NCBI RefSeq assembly: GCF_019969725.1
Contig: NZ_JAHXYW010000009.1
Span: 1 to 64,000, forward strand
Direction: 5' to 3'
Source of the DNA: Neobacillus bataviensis
GTDB lineage: Bacteria > Bacillota > Bacilli > Bacillales_B > DSM-18226
Length of the DNA: 64,000 nucleotides
A program made the position numbers and the translations under genes. Below, piece by piece: positions 1-7,734 of the stretch (within the stretch, counting starts at the first letter, position 1; every line of letters starts with the position of its first letter). The notes under the pieces were generated by a model that saw only the letters and a program-made list of their open reading frames with translations, did not search any database and was not told the DNA's origin.

Positions 1-49
1 ATGCATAACACTTTTAGCATTAATAAAACTGCTGAATATACATTGATTG

Positions 50-138
50 TTATTCAACTATCGGGTGCTAGAGTTTAAGAACGGGGATGGCTGCGGCGAT
101 CCCTTTTTTATTGCACTAACGGGGCAGTTTAGTTGAAC
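50..138. repeat. dispersed short repeat, copy A
   Basis: This noncoding stretch shares an ordered series of words with 858-957: an 'aacta/aacaa..cgggtgc.agagttta' start, an internal 'ggctgcggcg' block, a run of T, then 'cactaacggggcag' and 'ttgaa'. The shared ends and a variable, partly self-complementary middle suggest a non-autonomous dispersed repeat like those common in Bacillus genomes. No coding potential was seen in 1-247 apart from the ribosome binding site of the next gene. Confidence 0.6.
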
Positions 139-247
139 AAAGAATTTATACTATGTTTGTTGAAATAGTCATATTAAATAAGGTTTTTTAACATTCCTAA
201 AGTATATTTTATCGGTTAATTTATTTTCTTATTGCGGAGGGGTTTTA

Positions 248-733
248 TTGCAAACACTTTTTAGATATAACTGGATGGTAAGAGAAGACTGGTATCGTTG
301 GTGTGAAGAGTTAAGTGAAGAAGAGCTTTTGCAAAACCGAACGGGTGGAATGGGAAGTATATTACATACACTTTTCCATATTGTTGATGTTGAGTGGAGC
401 TGGATACGTCTCTTACAGGGTAAGACTGACTTTCAGGAGAGTTTCAATAATTATAAAAGCTTGAACAAGGTTCGAAAATTGGACGCAGAATTTCATTTAG
501 AAGTGGAGAACTTTGTGAACAACTGGGATGCTAGTATGGAAAATCAATTATTTTACGATACCCTTCCAGATGGAAGAATTGTAACAGATACTTGGGGTGA
601 AATTATGAGACATGCCATTGCTCACGAAATTCACCATATTGGACAATTATCAATTTGGGAAAGAGAATTGGGAAGAAAACCTGTTTCTGCAAACCTTATC
701 GGACGGGGTCTTTCTTCGCATTCGGAAAAATAA
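248..733 (+). CDS. DinB-family protein
   Basis: The 161-residue protein has the size and layout of the DinB/YfiT four-helix-bundle family. An N-terminal 'FRYNWMVREDWYRW' helix is followed by a His in 'LHTLFHIVDVEWSW' and a second His pair in 'MRHAIAHEIHHIGQL'. These histidines form the usual metal site of the fold. The family contains thiol-dependent transferases and DNA-damage-inducible proteins, so the reaction here cannot be named. The start is TTG, chosen because GCGGAGGGG lies six bases upstream and no ATG fits. It stands alone, between two repeat copies. Confidence 0.85.
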   Translation: MQTLFRYNWMVREDWYRWCEELSEEELLQNRTGGMGSILHTLFHIVDVEWSWIRLLQGKTDFQESFNNYKSLNKVRKLDAEFHLEVENFVNNWDASMENQLFYDTLPDGRIVTDTWGEIMRHAIAHEIHHIGQLSIWERELGRKPVSANLIGRGLSSHSEK

Positions 734-752
734 TTCAAATAGATATTAATTT

Positions 753-835
753 ATTCAGTTACTGTTCATTAACGGTGCGATGCTCTAAAGTGGCATCGCC
801 TTTTCCATTGTCTACTGACGGGACTGTTTTGTGGA
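753..835. repeat. diverged copy of the dispersed repeat
   Basis: The words 'aacggtgcgatgctctaaagt', 'gcatcgcc', a T-rich run and 'ctgacgggactg' match, in order but imperfectly, the blocks of the copies at 50-138 and 858-957. It is probably an older copy of the same element, directly downstream of the DinB gene. Confidence 0.35.
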
Positions 836-857
836 GCAAAAAGTGTTTGTGAAGCAT

Positions 858-957
858 TGTACTTAAACAAACGGGTGCAAGAGTTTAACAAAGGGGCTGC
901 GGCGGCAGGCTCTTTTCTTGTTCCACTAACGGGGCAGGTTACTTGAAGAAGGAATAG
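858..957. repeat. dispersed short repeat, copy B
   Basis: This is the second clear copy of the element at 50-138, sharing 'acgggtgcaagagttta', 'ggctgcggcgg' and 'cactaacggggcagg'. A partial copy of the left end, 'caacaaacgggtaaaagagttg', recurs at about 1659-1682. Three to four copies within 1.7 kb mean this end of the window has been a repeated target of the element. Confidence 0.6.
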
Positions 958-1000
958 TGATAAAATAAATCTAAAAATGGAGTAGTATGGAGGAGAATAA

Positions 1001-1255
1001 ATGTCGATAAATAAAGCATTAGAAATTATAGAAGCTAATTTAGAAGAAGCTGACTTTATTGGTGAAATCGATGAACAAACAATTATTGATGCAGAAAATA
1101 AATTAAAGGTGAAATTCCCTAAAAGTTATAGGGAGTTTTTAAAGCAGTATGGTTTGGGAGATATTTTTGGACAAGAAATATATGGTCTAGGAACAGAGGA
1201 AACAGGAATCCCGAATATGGTTTGTAAGTGCCTTTACCGAAGGGCTTGCACATGA
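1001..1255 (+). pseudogene. SMI1/KNR4 (SUKH) family, 5' fragment
   Basis: The first about 73 residues are the N-terminus of a SUKH-fold protein: an IEAN/E-rich helix, then 'ENKLKVKFPKSYREFLKQYGLGDIFG', then 'IYGLGTEETGIPNM'. SUKH proteins are often immunity proteins for contact-dependent toxins. At about 1219 homology stops abruptly and the frame runs into unrelated codons and a stop. Intact family members are about 140-150 residues, so half of the gene is missing. A good ribosome binding site (GGAGGAG) and ATG are retained. Confidence 0.75.
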
Positions 1256-1520
1256 ATTAAAAGAGAAAGGTGCAAGCATGCAAGCAAAAGTATTAGCTCC
1301 TGCTGCAACTGAAACTGAATTTGCAAAAGTATCGAATGATTTAGAAGAAAATGTTAAGTTTGAAGGACTTCTTCCTAAATACCATACAGCCAAAGAAATG
1401 GCTGGATTTATGCTTGATCTTTACGATAGCGAAAAAGTAGTTGGAATTGTAGATGGTCTTACTTATGAATTTCAATTAAAAGATCCAATTTATCCTTATG
1501 CAGTAAGAATGAGAAGCTAA
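1219..1520 (+). pseudogene. short-chain dehydrogenase, 3' fragment
   Basis: From position 1221, in the frame of the ATG at 1278, the sequence reads 'FVSAFTEGLAHELKEKGA', then 'VLAPAATETEFAKVSND', and ends 'LTYEFQLKDPIYPYAVRMRS'. This is the C-terminal third of a classical SDR, following the YxASK active-site helix. The Rossmann half and the catalytic residues are gone. The fragment begins exactly where the SUKH homology ends, in another frame, so one deletion or recombination event probably created both remnants. Confidence 0.75.
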
Positions 1521-1619
1521 TAAGGTTGATTTATTAGCTTTTTTCAAAAATTTTTTTAATATTATCTTCATAATTATAGTATATAAAAACGTTTTTTACT
1601 AATTGTAATATCCTATCAA

Positions 1620-1653
1620 AAAGAGGTTCTTCCATTAGGGGAACCTTTCTTTT
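1620..1653 (+). terminator. rho-independent terminator
   Basis: AGGTTC and GAACCT form a stem around an 11-base loop, followed by a T-rich run. It lies after the SDR remnant and before the eutW promoter. Confidence 0.6.
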
Positions 1654-1696
1654 ATTTGTTCAACAAACGGGTAAAAGAGTTGAAAAAAACAGAAGA

Positions 1697-1725
1697 TTGA
1701 CACTAATATAAATGATATATAAAAT
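1697..1725 (+). promoter_or_regulatory. sigma-A promoter of eutW-eutV
   Basis: TTGACA (1697-1702), a 17-base spacer and TAAAAT (1720-1725) give a near-consensus housekeeping promoter about 40 bases before eutW. It would supply the kinase and antiterminator pair independently of the hairpin-controlled structural genes. Confidence 0.6.
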
Positions 1726-1763
1726 ATTTTTATATATCGGAATATTAAGATTGGGGCTAAGAC

Positions 1764-3197
1764 ATGTTTAAAACTAAGATGAACACCGTTGAAACTCTAT
1801 GTCAGCTTCACACAGACCTTTCGGAACAAGACATTCAAAAGATCCAAGAAGTGGTTCAAAACCTGCAATTAATTGCCGATTTAAATCAAGCAAATGTATT
1901 TGTCGATTGTCAAACAAGAGAAAAAAAGCATGCTATTGTGGTGGCAGAGGCAGCACCTGCAACGGCCAATTCTGTCTATAAAAATTCGGTAGTCGGAAAG
2001 TTTGCCTACGAAACGTTTGAGCCTGCTGTATTTTATGCGTATCGGACGGGTAAGCCACTTTTTCTCAATCATGCCTTAACCCAGGAAGGGAAAAAAGTCG
2101 AACAAAGCGTTGTGCCGATTGTTGGAATCCATAACAGTGTGATTGGCGCGTTGATCATGGAGAAAGACAACAGTGATAAGCTCCAAAATCAAAACAAACT
2201 GAAAGCGTTAACAGAAGCGAATGAGACGCTTAGCGAACTCTTATTGGGAATGGCTGAAAATCGTCCTTTTATCCCGGAAGTGATTGAGGAAGCTCTATTC
2301 ATCATTGACGAGGATTTACGGATTCAATATTCAAATCCGGCTGCGATGAATCTTGTTTTAGAAATGTGTTCGGAGGAATGTAAAAGCGGCAATCTTTTTA
2401 CTTCCTATTTTCCTAACCTTGCAGAAATATGCAGGCAGCCGGATGAACTTGTGGTCCAAGAAATCATCATTCAAAATAAAGTCTTTCAAATGAAAAAAAT
2501 TGCTCTTGTTCAGCATGAGAAAAATAGCGGATCATTTATCATTTTTCGTGACTTAACAGAGTTGCGCGAAAAAGAGAGGGAGCTTACCGTAAAGACCGTT
2601 GCTATCCGGGAAATCCATCATCGCGTAAAAAATAACTTGCAAACGGTAGCGAGTCTTCTTCGGCTGCAGATGCGAAGAGGGGTCCCCGAAGAAAGCAAGT
2701 TTCATTTTATCAAGAGCCTTAACCGAATTTTAAGTATTGCCTCTGTCTATGAAATCATCTTATCTAATTCTGAAAATCAGGATGATGTAGAACTTGTTAG
2801 TTTAATAGAAAAAATCGGGAATATGCTGGTCTTTAGTGAAGATCATGAAGGAAAATTGATTTCGATCAACTATTCCGGCCCAAAGATGCTTATTAAATCG
2901 AATCTAGCTGTTTCCGTTGCTCTGGTTATCAATGAATTAATCCAAAATTGTGTGAAGCATGCATTTGCGAAGATGACTGAGGGCCAAATTGATGTAGTCA
3001 TCCAGGAGGAGGCTTCTGCAGTAAGAGTCCTCGTAATAGATAATGGAATAGGCTATACTCCTTCCATGAAGCCGTCATTAGGACTTGATATCGTTAAAAT
3101 GATGGTTGAACACGATTTATCGGGCCATTTTTTCATTGAAGGAACAAGGGAAGGAACGGAAGCAATCGTAGAATTTCCCTTTGTGAGGGAGGTTTAA
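1764..3197 (+). CDS. eutW: ethanolamine-sensing histidine kinase EutW
   Basis: The 477-residue soluble kinase has an N-terminal GAF-like sensor region (about 1-160) and a PAS-like segment (about 165-265). A HisKA_2-type phosphoacceptor follows, 'REIHHRVKNNLQTVASLLRLQ', with the His pair at about 285-286. The HATPase_c domain shows the N box 'NELIQNCVKHAF' and 'DNGIG'. No membrane segments are seen. In Firmicutes EutW senses ethanolamine and phosphorylates EutV. The ATP-binding and phosphoacceptor motifs look complete. The start ATG has a weak ribosome binding site (GGGG), and an internal ATG five codons later is possible. The gene is three bases upstream of eutV. Confidence 0.9.
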   Translation: MFKTKMNTVETLCQLHTDLSEQDIQKIQEVVQNLQLIADLNQANVFVDCQTREKKHAIVVAEAAPATANSVYKNSVVGKFAYETFEPAVFYAYRTGKPLFLNHALTQEGKKVEQSVVPIVGIHNSVIGALIMEKDNSDKLQNQNKLKALTEANETLSELLLGMAENRPFIPEVIEEALFIIDEDLRIQYSNPAAMNLVLEMCSEECKSGNLFTSYFPNLAEICRQPDELVVQEIIIQNKVFQMKKIALVQHEKNSGSFIIFRDLTELREKERELTVKTVAIREIHHRVKNNLQTVASLLRLQMRRGVPEESKFHFIKSLNRILSIASVYEIILSNSENQDDVELVSLIEKIGNMLVFSEDHEGKLISINYSGPKMLIKSNLAVSVALVINELIQNCVKHAFAKMTEGQIDVVIQEEASAVRVLVIDNGIGYTPSMKPSLGLDIVKMMVEHDLSGHFFIEGTREGTEAIVEFPFVREV

Positions 3198-3200
3198 AGA

Positions 3201-3773
3201 ATGAAAAAGCGAATTATTGTAGTGGAAGATGAGTCCCTCGTCCGATTGGATGTTTCCCTCATGTTAAAGGATGCGGGCTACGATGTTGTGGCGGAAGCAG
3301 CTGATGGCGAGAAAGCAATTGAATTGGCCTACAGCCTTAAGCCTGACTTAATGATCATGGATATTAAAATGCCGAAGCTGAACGGTTTAAAGGCCAGTGA
3401 GATTATTACCAACAAATTCAATATCCCGATTTTGCTGTTAACGGCCTATAGTCAAAAGGAATATATAGAAAAAGCGAAGCAGGCAAATATTTTAGGGTAT
3501 CTTGTAAAGCCAATTTCGGAGGCTAACTTGATTCCGGCGGTTGAAATTGCTTTGAAGCAGGCTGAAAATGCGATCCTTTACAAAGAAAAAGTAGAAGAAA
3601 TGAATCGGGAACTGAAAAACCGAAAGCTCGTAGAAAAAGCAAAAGGAATATTAATGAAACAATTGAATTTACCTGAAGAAATAGCTTACAATAAGATGAG
3701 AGACCTCAGCATGAAAAAACAAATGCCATTGGAAAAAGTGGCAAAGTACATTATTTTGAAGTACTCAAGTTAG
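3201..3773 (+). CDS. eutV: ANTAR response regulator/antiterminator EutV
   Basis: This 190-residue protein is the partner of EutW. The receiver domain (1-120) has the acidic pair near residues 10-11, the phospho-acceptor Asp54 in 'MIMDIKMP', and the 'LTAYS' and 'YLVKPI' switch motifs. A short coiled coil leads to a C-terminal ANTAR domain (about 130-190, 'LVEKAKGILMKQLNLPEEIAYNKMRD'). ANTAR domains bind paired RNA hairpins and prevent formation of an overlapping terminator. Two suitable terminators lie downstream, at 3800-3853 and 4825-4880. Translation is probably coupled to eutW. Confidence 0.92.
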   Translation: MKKRIIVVEDESLVRLDVSLMLKDAGYDVVAEAADGEKAIELAYSLKPDLMIMDIKMPKLNGLKASEIITNKFNIPILLLTAYSQKEYIEKAKQANILGYLVKPISEANLIPAVEIALKQAENAILYKEKVEEMNRELKNRKLVEKAKGILMKQLNLPEEIAYNKMRDLSMKKQMPLEKVAKYIILKYSS

Positions 3774-3790
3774 TTTACAAGTGAATAGCT

Positions 3791-3853
3791 GAAGCAATGA
3801 TGCTTAGTAGATTTTATTTTTTCTGAAAATAAAATCTATTAGGCATTTTTTTA
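3791..3853 (+). promoter_or_regulatory. ANTAR-type hairpin overlapping a terminator, before eutS
   Basis: AAGC (3792-3795), the hexaloop AATGAT and GCTT (3802-3805) form a hairpin with A at loop position 1 and G at position 4, the pattern reported for EutV targets. The 3' arm of this hairpin is also the start of a 21-bp terminator stem (3800-3820 with 3826-3846, two G-U pairs) followed by seven T. The two structures are mutually exclusive, as expected for EutV antitermination. A first (P1) hairpin upstream was not convincingly found. Confidence 0.7.
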
Positions 3854-3876
3854 TTAATTTGAGAGGCGGGTTTGTC

Positions 3877-4218
3877 GTGAACGAAGAGAAAAAGCGGTTT
3901 ATACAGGAGTTTGTCCCAGGGAAACAGGTCACTTTAAGCCATATTATCGCAAATCCGGATCAGGATATGTTTGAAAAACTGGGGATCCAGGAGGCTGGGG
4001 CATTAGGGATTTTGACGCTGACCCCAAGTGAGACGGTGATTATTGCCGGAGATTTAGCCACCAAATCGGCTAATGTCAAGTTAGGATTTTTGGATCGCTT
4101 TACTGGAAGTCTTGTGATTGTGGGCAATGTTTCTGAGGTAGAAATGGCAATGCAAGAAATCAACCGTTTTTTGCAGGGTACGCTGAAATATACCCCGGCC
4201 GAGATCACGAAGTCATAG
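3877..4218 (+). CDS. eutS: microcompartment shell protein EutS
   Basis: This is a circularly permuted BMC-H shell protein of the EutS/PduU type, 113 residues. The N-terminal strand-rich segment 'RFIQEFVPGKQVTLSHIIANP' precedes the BMC core 'ALGILTLTPSETVIIAGDLATKSANVKLGFLDRFTGSLVIVG', the order seen in EutS. Such hexamers tile the shell facets. The start was placed at GTG 3877 because GAGAGGCGGG lies just upstream; an in-frame TTG at 3859 would put that ribosome binding site inside the gene. It follows the antiterminator-controlled hairpin and is the first structural gene of the eut operon. Confidence 0.92.
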   Translation: MNEEKKRFIQEFVPGKQVTLSHIIANPDQDMFEKLGIQEAGALGILTLTPSETVIIAGDLATKSANVKLGFLDRFTGSLVIVGNVSEVEMAMQEINRFLQGTLKYTPAEITKS

Positions 4219-4257
4219 AATAGAAAAAAGAATTTTTCGGGGAAAGGAGGAAAACTG

Positions 4258-4758
4258 ATGATGAAAAAGAACCGAGCCATGCTGATCGGTTCCATTGGGG
4301 CGGGAAAATCGACGTTAACGAATGCATTGCTTAGCCGGGAAGTGCCTGCTGTAAAAACGCAGTCCCTGATTTATTATGATTGGATTGTAGATACACCAGG
4401 AGAATATTGTGAAAACCCATTCTACTATAAAAATATCATGGCAACGGCATTAGAGGTGACCCATGTCCTGTATTTACAGGATGCGACAAAGAAGAAAATG
4501 ATTTTCCCGCCTGGATTCAGCAGCGGAATCAATAAAATCCCCATTGGGGTCGTGACAAAAAGTGATTCAGACCAGGCTGACGTTGAACTAGCCATTTCTT
4601 TTTTAAAAAAGGTAATCGTAACCAAAGGTCCGATTGTCATTACCTCATCTCTAGAAAATGAAGGAATAGAAGAGATTCGGAATCTAGTAAACTTCCGTTC
4701 AACACAGGAAATAAAGCACTATCTTGAAGGAAATCCATCCCCATTTGTTATTTTTTAA
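4258..4758 (+). CDS. eutP: EutP, P-loop acetate-kinase-like protein
   Basis: The 166-residue P-loop protein has Walker A 'GSIGAGKST' (about 10-18), 'DTPGEY' as the G3-like motif and 'VVTKSD' as the G4 motif, the arrangement of the EutP/PduV family. EutP of Salmonella has been reported to have acetate kinase activity, converting acetyl phosphate to acetate and ATP. That would suit the PduL phosphotransacylase encoded downstream. The start is the first of two adjacent ATG codons, after AAAGGAGG. Its sequence is well conserved at the nucleotide-binding motifs. Confidence 0.9.
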   Translation: MMKKNRAMLIGSIGAGKSTLTNALLSREVPAVKTQSLIYYDWIVDTPGEYCENPFYYKNIMATALEVTHVLYLQDATKKKMIFPPGFSSGINKIPIGVVTKSDSDQADVELAISFLKKVIVTKGPIVITSSLENEGIEEIRNLVNFRSTQEIKHYLEGNPSPFVIF

Positions 4759-4759
4759 A

Positions 4760-4773
4760 TGAAAACCTTTACA
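4760..4773 (+). promoter_or_regulatory. possible CcpA (cre) site
   Basis: TGAAAACCTTTACA matches the cre consensus TGWNANCGNTNWCA except that C replaces the central G. It lies directly after the eutP stop and ahead of the second regulated terminator, so carbon catabolite control of eutA onwards is conceivable. A single mismatch in AT-rich DNA makes this weak. Confidence 0.25.
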
Positions 4774-4817
4774 ATATCCAGAAAATAATTTATATTATGA
4801 ATACAAATGAATTTAAT

Positions 4818-4880
4818 GGCAATGGCGCCTCTTTTAAACTATCTAATTTTGGATAGTTTACTAGGGGCGCTTTTTGTTTT
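4818..4880 (+). promoter_or_regulatory. ANTAR-type hairpin overlapping a terminator, before eutA
   Basis: GGC (4818-4820), the hexaloop AATGGC and GCC (4827-4829) again give A at loop position 1 and G at position 4. The 3' arm overlaps the left arm of a long terminator, with GCGCC-TC-TTTTAAACTATC (4825-4843) pairing with 4852-4870, followed by TTTTTGTTTTTT. The loop shares the word GCAATG with the site before eutS. Upstream, 4789-4807 can form a weak stem that might be the first hairpin of a dual site. Confidence 0.7.
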
Positions 4881-4894
4881 TTGGGGGAGTTGAG

Positions 4895-6340
4895 ATGAAG
4901 TTCAAAGGCCCGCAAAAAGAAGAAATGATCAGTGCGGGAATCGATATAGGTACAAGTACTACAAAGCTGGTAATCAGCCGGTTCACATTAATGAATATGG
5001 CTGGCGGGGCACATGTGCCGCGAATTGAAATTATTGACAAACAGGTCATCCATCGCAGCCCGATTTACCGGACACCACTGCTTTCACCAACCACGATTGA
5101 TATTGAAAAAATTGAAGACCTTGTCAGAAAGGAATATCAGGAAGCAGGTATTGAGCCGAAGGATATTCAAACGGGGGCAGTGATTATTACGGGTGAAACA
5201 GCCACAAAGTCAAATGCAGAAGTCATGCTGCATCAGCTGTCTGACCAGGCTGGGGAGTTTCTAGTTGCAACAGCTGGTCCTGACTTAGAAGGAATGATTG
5301 CCGCTAAGGGATCGGGCGCCTATGAATATTCGAAAGATACGGGGAAGGTTATTGCCAATATCGATATCGGCGGGGGTACCGCCAATGTGGCCGTCTATAA
5401 ATCTGGCAGACTTTGTGGAACATGTACGCTTCATGTAGGCGGCAGATTAATGGAGTTTAATGATAACAAAATCCAGAATATTTCTCCGCCTGTTAAGAAT
5501 TTACTGCGACAATGGGATTCATGGATGGTGGAGGGGCAAACCATAAATCCATCAGCGATAAAACAAGTAACCGATTTTATGGCAGATGTCATTGCACGGA
5601 TGTTAAATAAGGCACTCACAAACGAGGATCTAACGTTGCTGCTAGGTCATGAACCAAACTGGGTGGAAGATATTGAAGCAATTATGTTCTCTGGCGGGAT
5701 AAGTGAATGCATTTATCGGCATGAGACCGGAACCATACTGACAGACGGGTACGATGATATCGGGTTGATGTTAGCCGCCTCCTTAACGGAAAGCTCAAGT
5801 CTTGCTGGGTGGACTTGGGTAAAGCCGCAGGAAACGGTTCGGGCCACAGTGCTGGGTGCCGGAATGCAAACGACTGAAATCAGCGGCGCAACGATTGAAG
5901 CTGATCATCGTAAATTGCCGATGAAAAACTTGCCGGTTTATCAGATTCAATTCGAGGGTGATTTTGAAACAGAAATAAACCAATTATCTAAGCGGATTGA
6001 GGAAGCACTCGATCTCTATGACCCGCAGCGTGAGGGACAGAATTTTGCGGTTTATTTTTCAGAACTGCCTTACTTAAGATTCCGTGAAATCGAGGAATTT
6101 GCTGAATCCATCCTCAATGCAATGAAACAAAAACCGAATCAAGCGCAAGCCTTGGTCCTTGTGCTTGACCGGGATTATGCAAAAGTTCTCGGGCAAACAC
6201 TCAAGCGAAAGGCTCCGGTGCAATCCATCATTTGTATTGATCAAATTAAAGTAGAAAATGGGGACTATTTGGATATAGGCCAAGTGCTCGAATCCGATGT
6301 TGTTCCTGTCATCATAAAAACATTAACATTCCAGAAATGA
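4895..6340 (+). CDS. eutA: ethanolamine ammonia-lyase reactivase EutA
   Basis: EutA swaps damaged cobalamin out of EutBC using ATP. The 481-residue protein has the actin/Hsp70-like fold motifs: phosphate-1 'SAGIDIGTSTTKLVISRF' at the start and 'NIDIGGGTANVAVYKSG' near residue 155. A glycine-rich adenosine motif, 'MFSGGISECIY', lies near 270. Length and motifs agree with the EutA family. The start is ATG 4895, after GGGGGAG; upstream in-frame TTG codons lie within the terminator. Its end overlaps the ribosome binding region of eutB, which suggests translational coupling. Confidence 0.93.
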   Translation: MKFKGPQKEEMISAGIDIGTSTTKLVISRFTLMNMAGGAHVPRIEIIDKQVIHRSPIYRTPLLSPTTIDIEKIEDLVRKEYQEAGIEPKDIQTGAVIITGETATKSNAEVMLHQLSDQAGEFLVATAGPDLEGMIAAKGSGAYEYSKDTGKVIANIDIGGGTANVAVYKSGRLCGTCTLHVGGRLMEFNDNKIQNISPPVKNLLRQWDSWMVEGQTINPSAIKQVTDFMADVIARMLNKALTNEDLTLLLGHEPNWVEDIEAIMFSGGISECIYRHETGTILTDGYDDIGLMLAASLTESSSLAGWTWVKPQETVRATVLGAGMQTTEISGATIEADHRKLPMKNLPVYQIQFEGDFETEINQLSKRIEEALDLYDPQREGQNFAVYFSELPYLRFREIEEFAESILNAMKQKPNQAQALVLVLDRDYAKVLGQTLKRKAPVQSIICIDQIKVENGDYLDIGQVLESDVVPVIIKTLTFQK

Positions 6341-6357
6341 CGAAAGGGGGCATTCTT

Positions 6358-7722
6358 ATGAGATTAAAGTCCACCTATTTAGGTGCCGTCTATCAATTTT
6401 CCTCACTAAAGGATTTATTGGCGAAAGCTAATGAAGAAAAATCCGGCGACCGCTTAGCAGGGATTGCTGCTGAGACCGTTCAGGAACGAATTGCAGCAAA
6501 ACAAGTGTTAAGCTATTTAACACTAAAAGATATTAGGGAAAATCCTTTGCTATCTCCTGAAGAGGATGAGGTTACAAGGATTATCGAGAGTCAGATCAAC
6601 GAACCCGTCTATCAATCGATTAAAAATTGGTCTGTTTCGGAGCTTCGCGAGTATATCCTGAACGATACAACAACCGGTGAAGACTTGAAACGCCTCAGCC
6701 GAGGTCTGAATAGTGAAATGATTGCAGCGGTGGCAAAGATCATGTCCAACCTCGATTTAGTCCATGCCGCCGATAAGATTGAAGTTTTAACCAAATGCAA
6801 TATTACGATTGGTCAAAAAGGAGTCTTAGCCTCTAGATTGCAGCCAAACCATCCGACGGATAATGTCGAGGGAATGATGGCCTCAATGAAAGAGGGGCTT
6901 GCCTATGGGATTGGAGATGCCGTAATTGGAATAAACCCGGTAGATGACTCCGTTGAAAGTGTCAAACGGTTATTGCATGCGACACATGACTTTATTCAAA
7001 AATGGGAAATTCCAACGCAAAACTGTGTGCTTGCCCATGTGACGGCTCAAATGAAAGCAGTCCAGCAGGGGGCTCCGGCAGATATGATTTTCCAGAGTAT
7101 TGCCGGAACCGAAGCGGCGAATCGTTCTTTCGGGATTACAGCTTCCTTATTGGAGGAAGCCAATGAAATGGCGAAAATATACGGTACAGGAACGGGTCCA
7201 CAACGCTTGTATTTTGAGACAGGTCAAGGATCGGAATTATCCGCCGAAGCTCATTATGGTATCGACCAAATGACATTGGAATCCCGGAATTATGGCTTTG
7301 CCCGCTACTATGACCCGTATATTGTCAATACTGTTGTCGGCTTTATCGGCCCAGAGTATTTATACAACAACAAACAAGTGATTCGAGCCGGTCTTGAAGA
7401 TCATTTTATGGGAAAAATGCATGGCATTCCAATGGGCGTTGATATTTGCTATACGAACCATATTAAAGCAGACCAGAATGACATTGAAGATCTTGGCGTG
7501 CTGCTTTCCGCGGCAGGGGTGAATTTTATTATCGCTGCGCCAATGGGTGATGATTGTATGCTCAATTACCAGAGCTTAAGTTATCACGATGTTGCGACAT
7601 TAAGACAGACGCTGAATAAACGGCCGGCACCATCATTTGAAGCATGGCTGGAGAAAATGGGGATTTTTGAAAACGGGAAATTAAGTAAATATGCAGGCGA
7701 CCCGACGATTTTTTCGCGATAG
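6358..7722 (+). CDS. eutB: ethanolamine ammonia-lyase large subunit EutB
   Basis: EutB is the catalytic TIM-barrel subunit of adenosylcobalamin-dependent ethanolamine ammonia-lyase, which yields acetaldehyde and ammonia. At 454 residues it matches the family length. Recognisable blocks include 'KCNITIGQKGVLASRLQPNHPTDN', 'YFETGQGSELSAEAHYG', 'MGVDICYTNHIKADQND' and 'IIAAPMGDDCMLNYQS', which carry the substrate and B12 contacts. The start is ATG 6358 after GAAAGGGGG; an in-frame ATG at 6337 would overlap eutA. It is followed 12 bases later by eutC. Confidence 0.96.
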   Translation: MRLKSTYLGAVYQFSSLKDLLAKANEEKSGDRLAGIAAETVQERIAAKQVLSYLTLKDIRENPLLSPEEDEVTRIIESQINEPVYQSIKNWSVSELREYILNDTTTGEDLKRLSRGLNSEMIAAVAKIMSNLDLVHAADKIEVLTKCNITIGQKGVLASRLQPNHPTDNVEGMMASMKEGLAYGIGDAVIGINPVDDSVESVKRLLHATHDFIQKWEIPTQNCVLAHVTAQMKAVQQGAPADMIFQSIAGTEAANRSFGITASLLEEANEMAKIYGTGTGPQRLYFETGQGSELSAEAHYGIDQMTLESRNYGFARYYDPYIVNTVVGFIGPEYLYNNKQVIRAGLEDHFMGKMHGIPMGVDICYTNHIKADQNDIEDLGVLLSAAGVNFIIAAPMGDDCMLNYQSLSYHDVATLRQTLNKRPAPSFEAWLEKMGIFENGKLSKYAGDPTIFSR

Positions 7723-7734
7723 GAGGTGTAAGGA

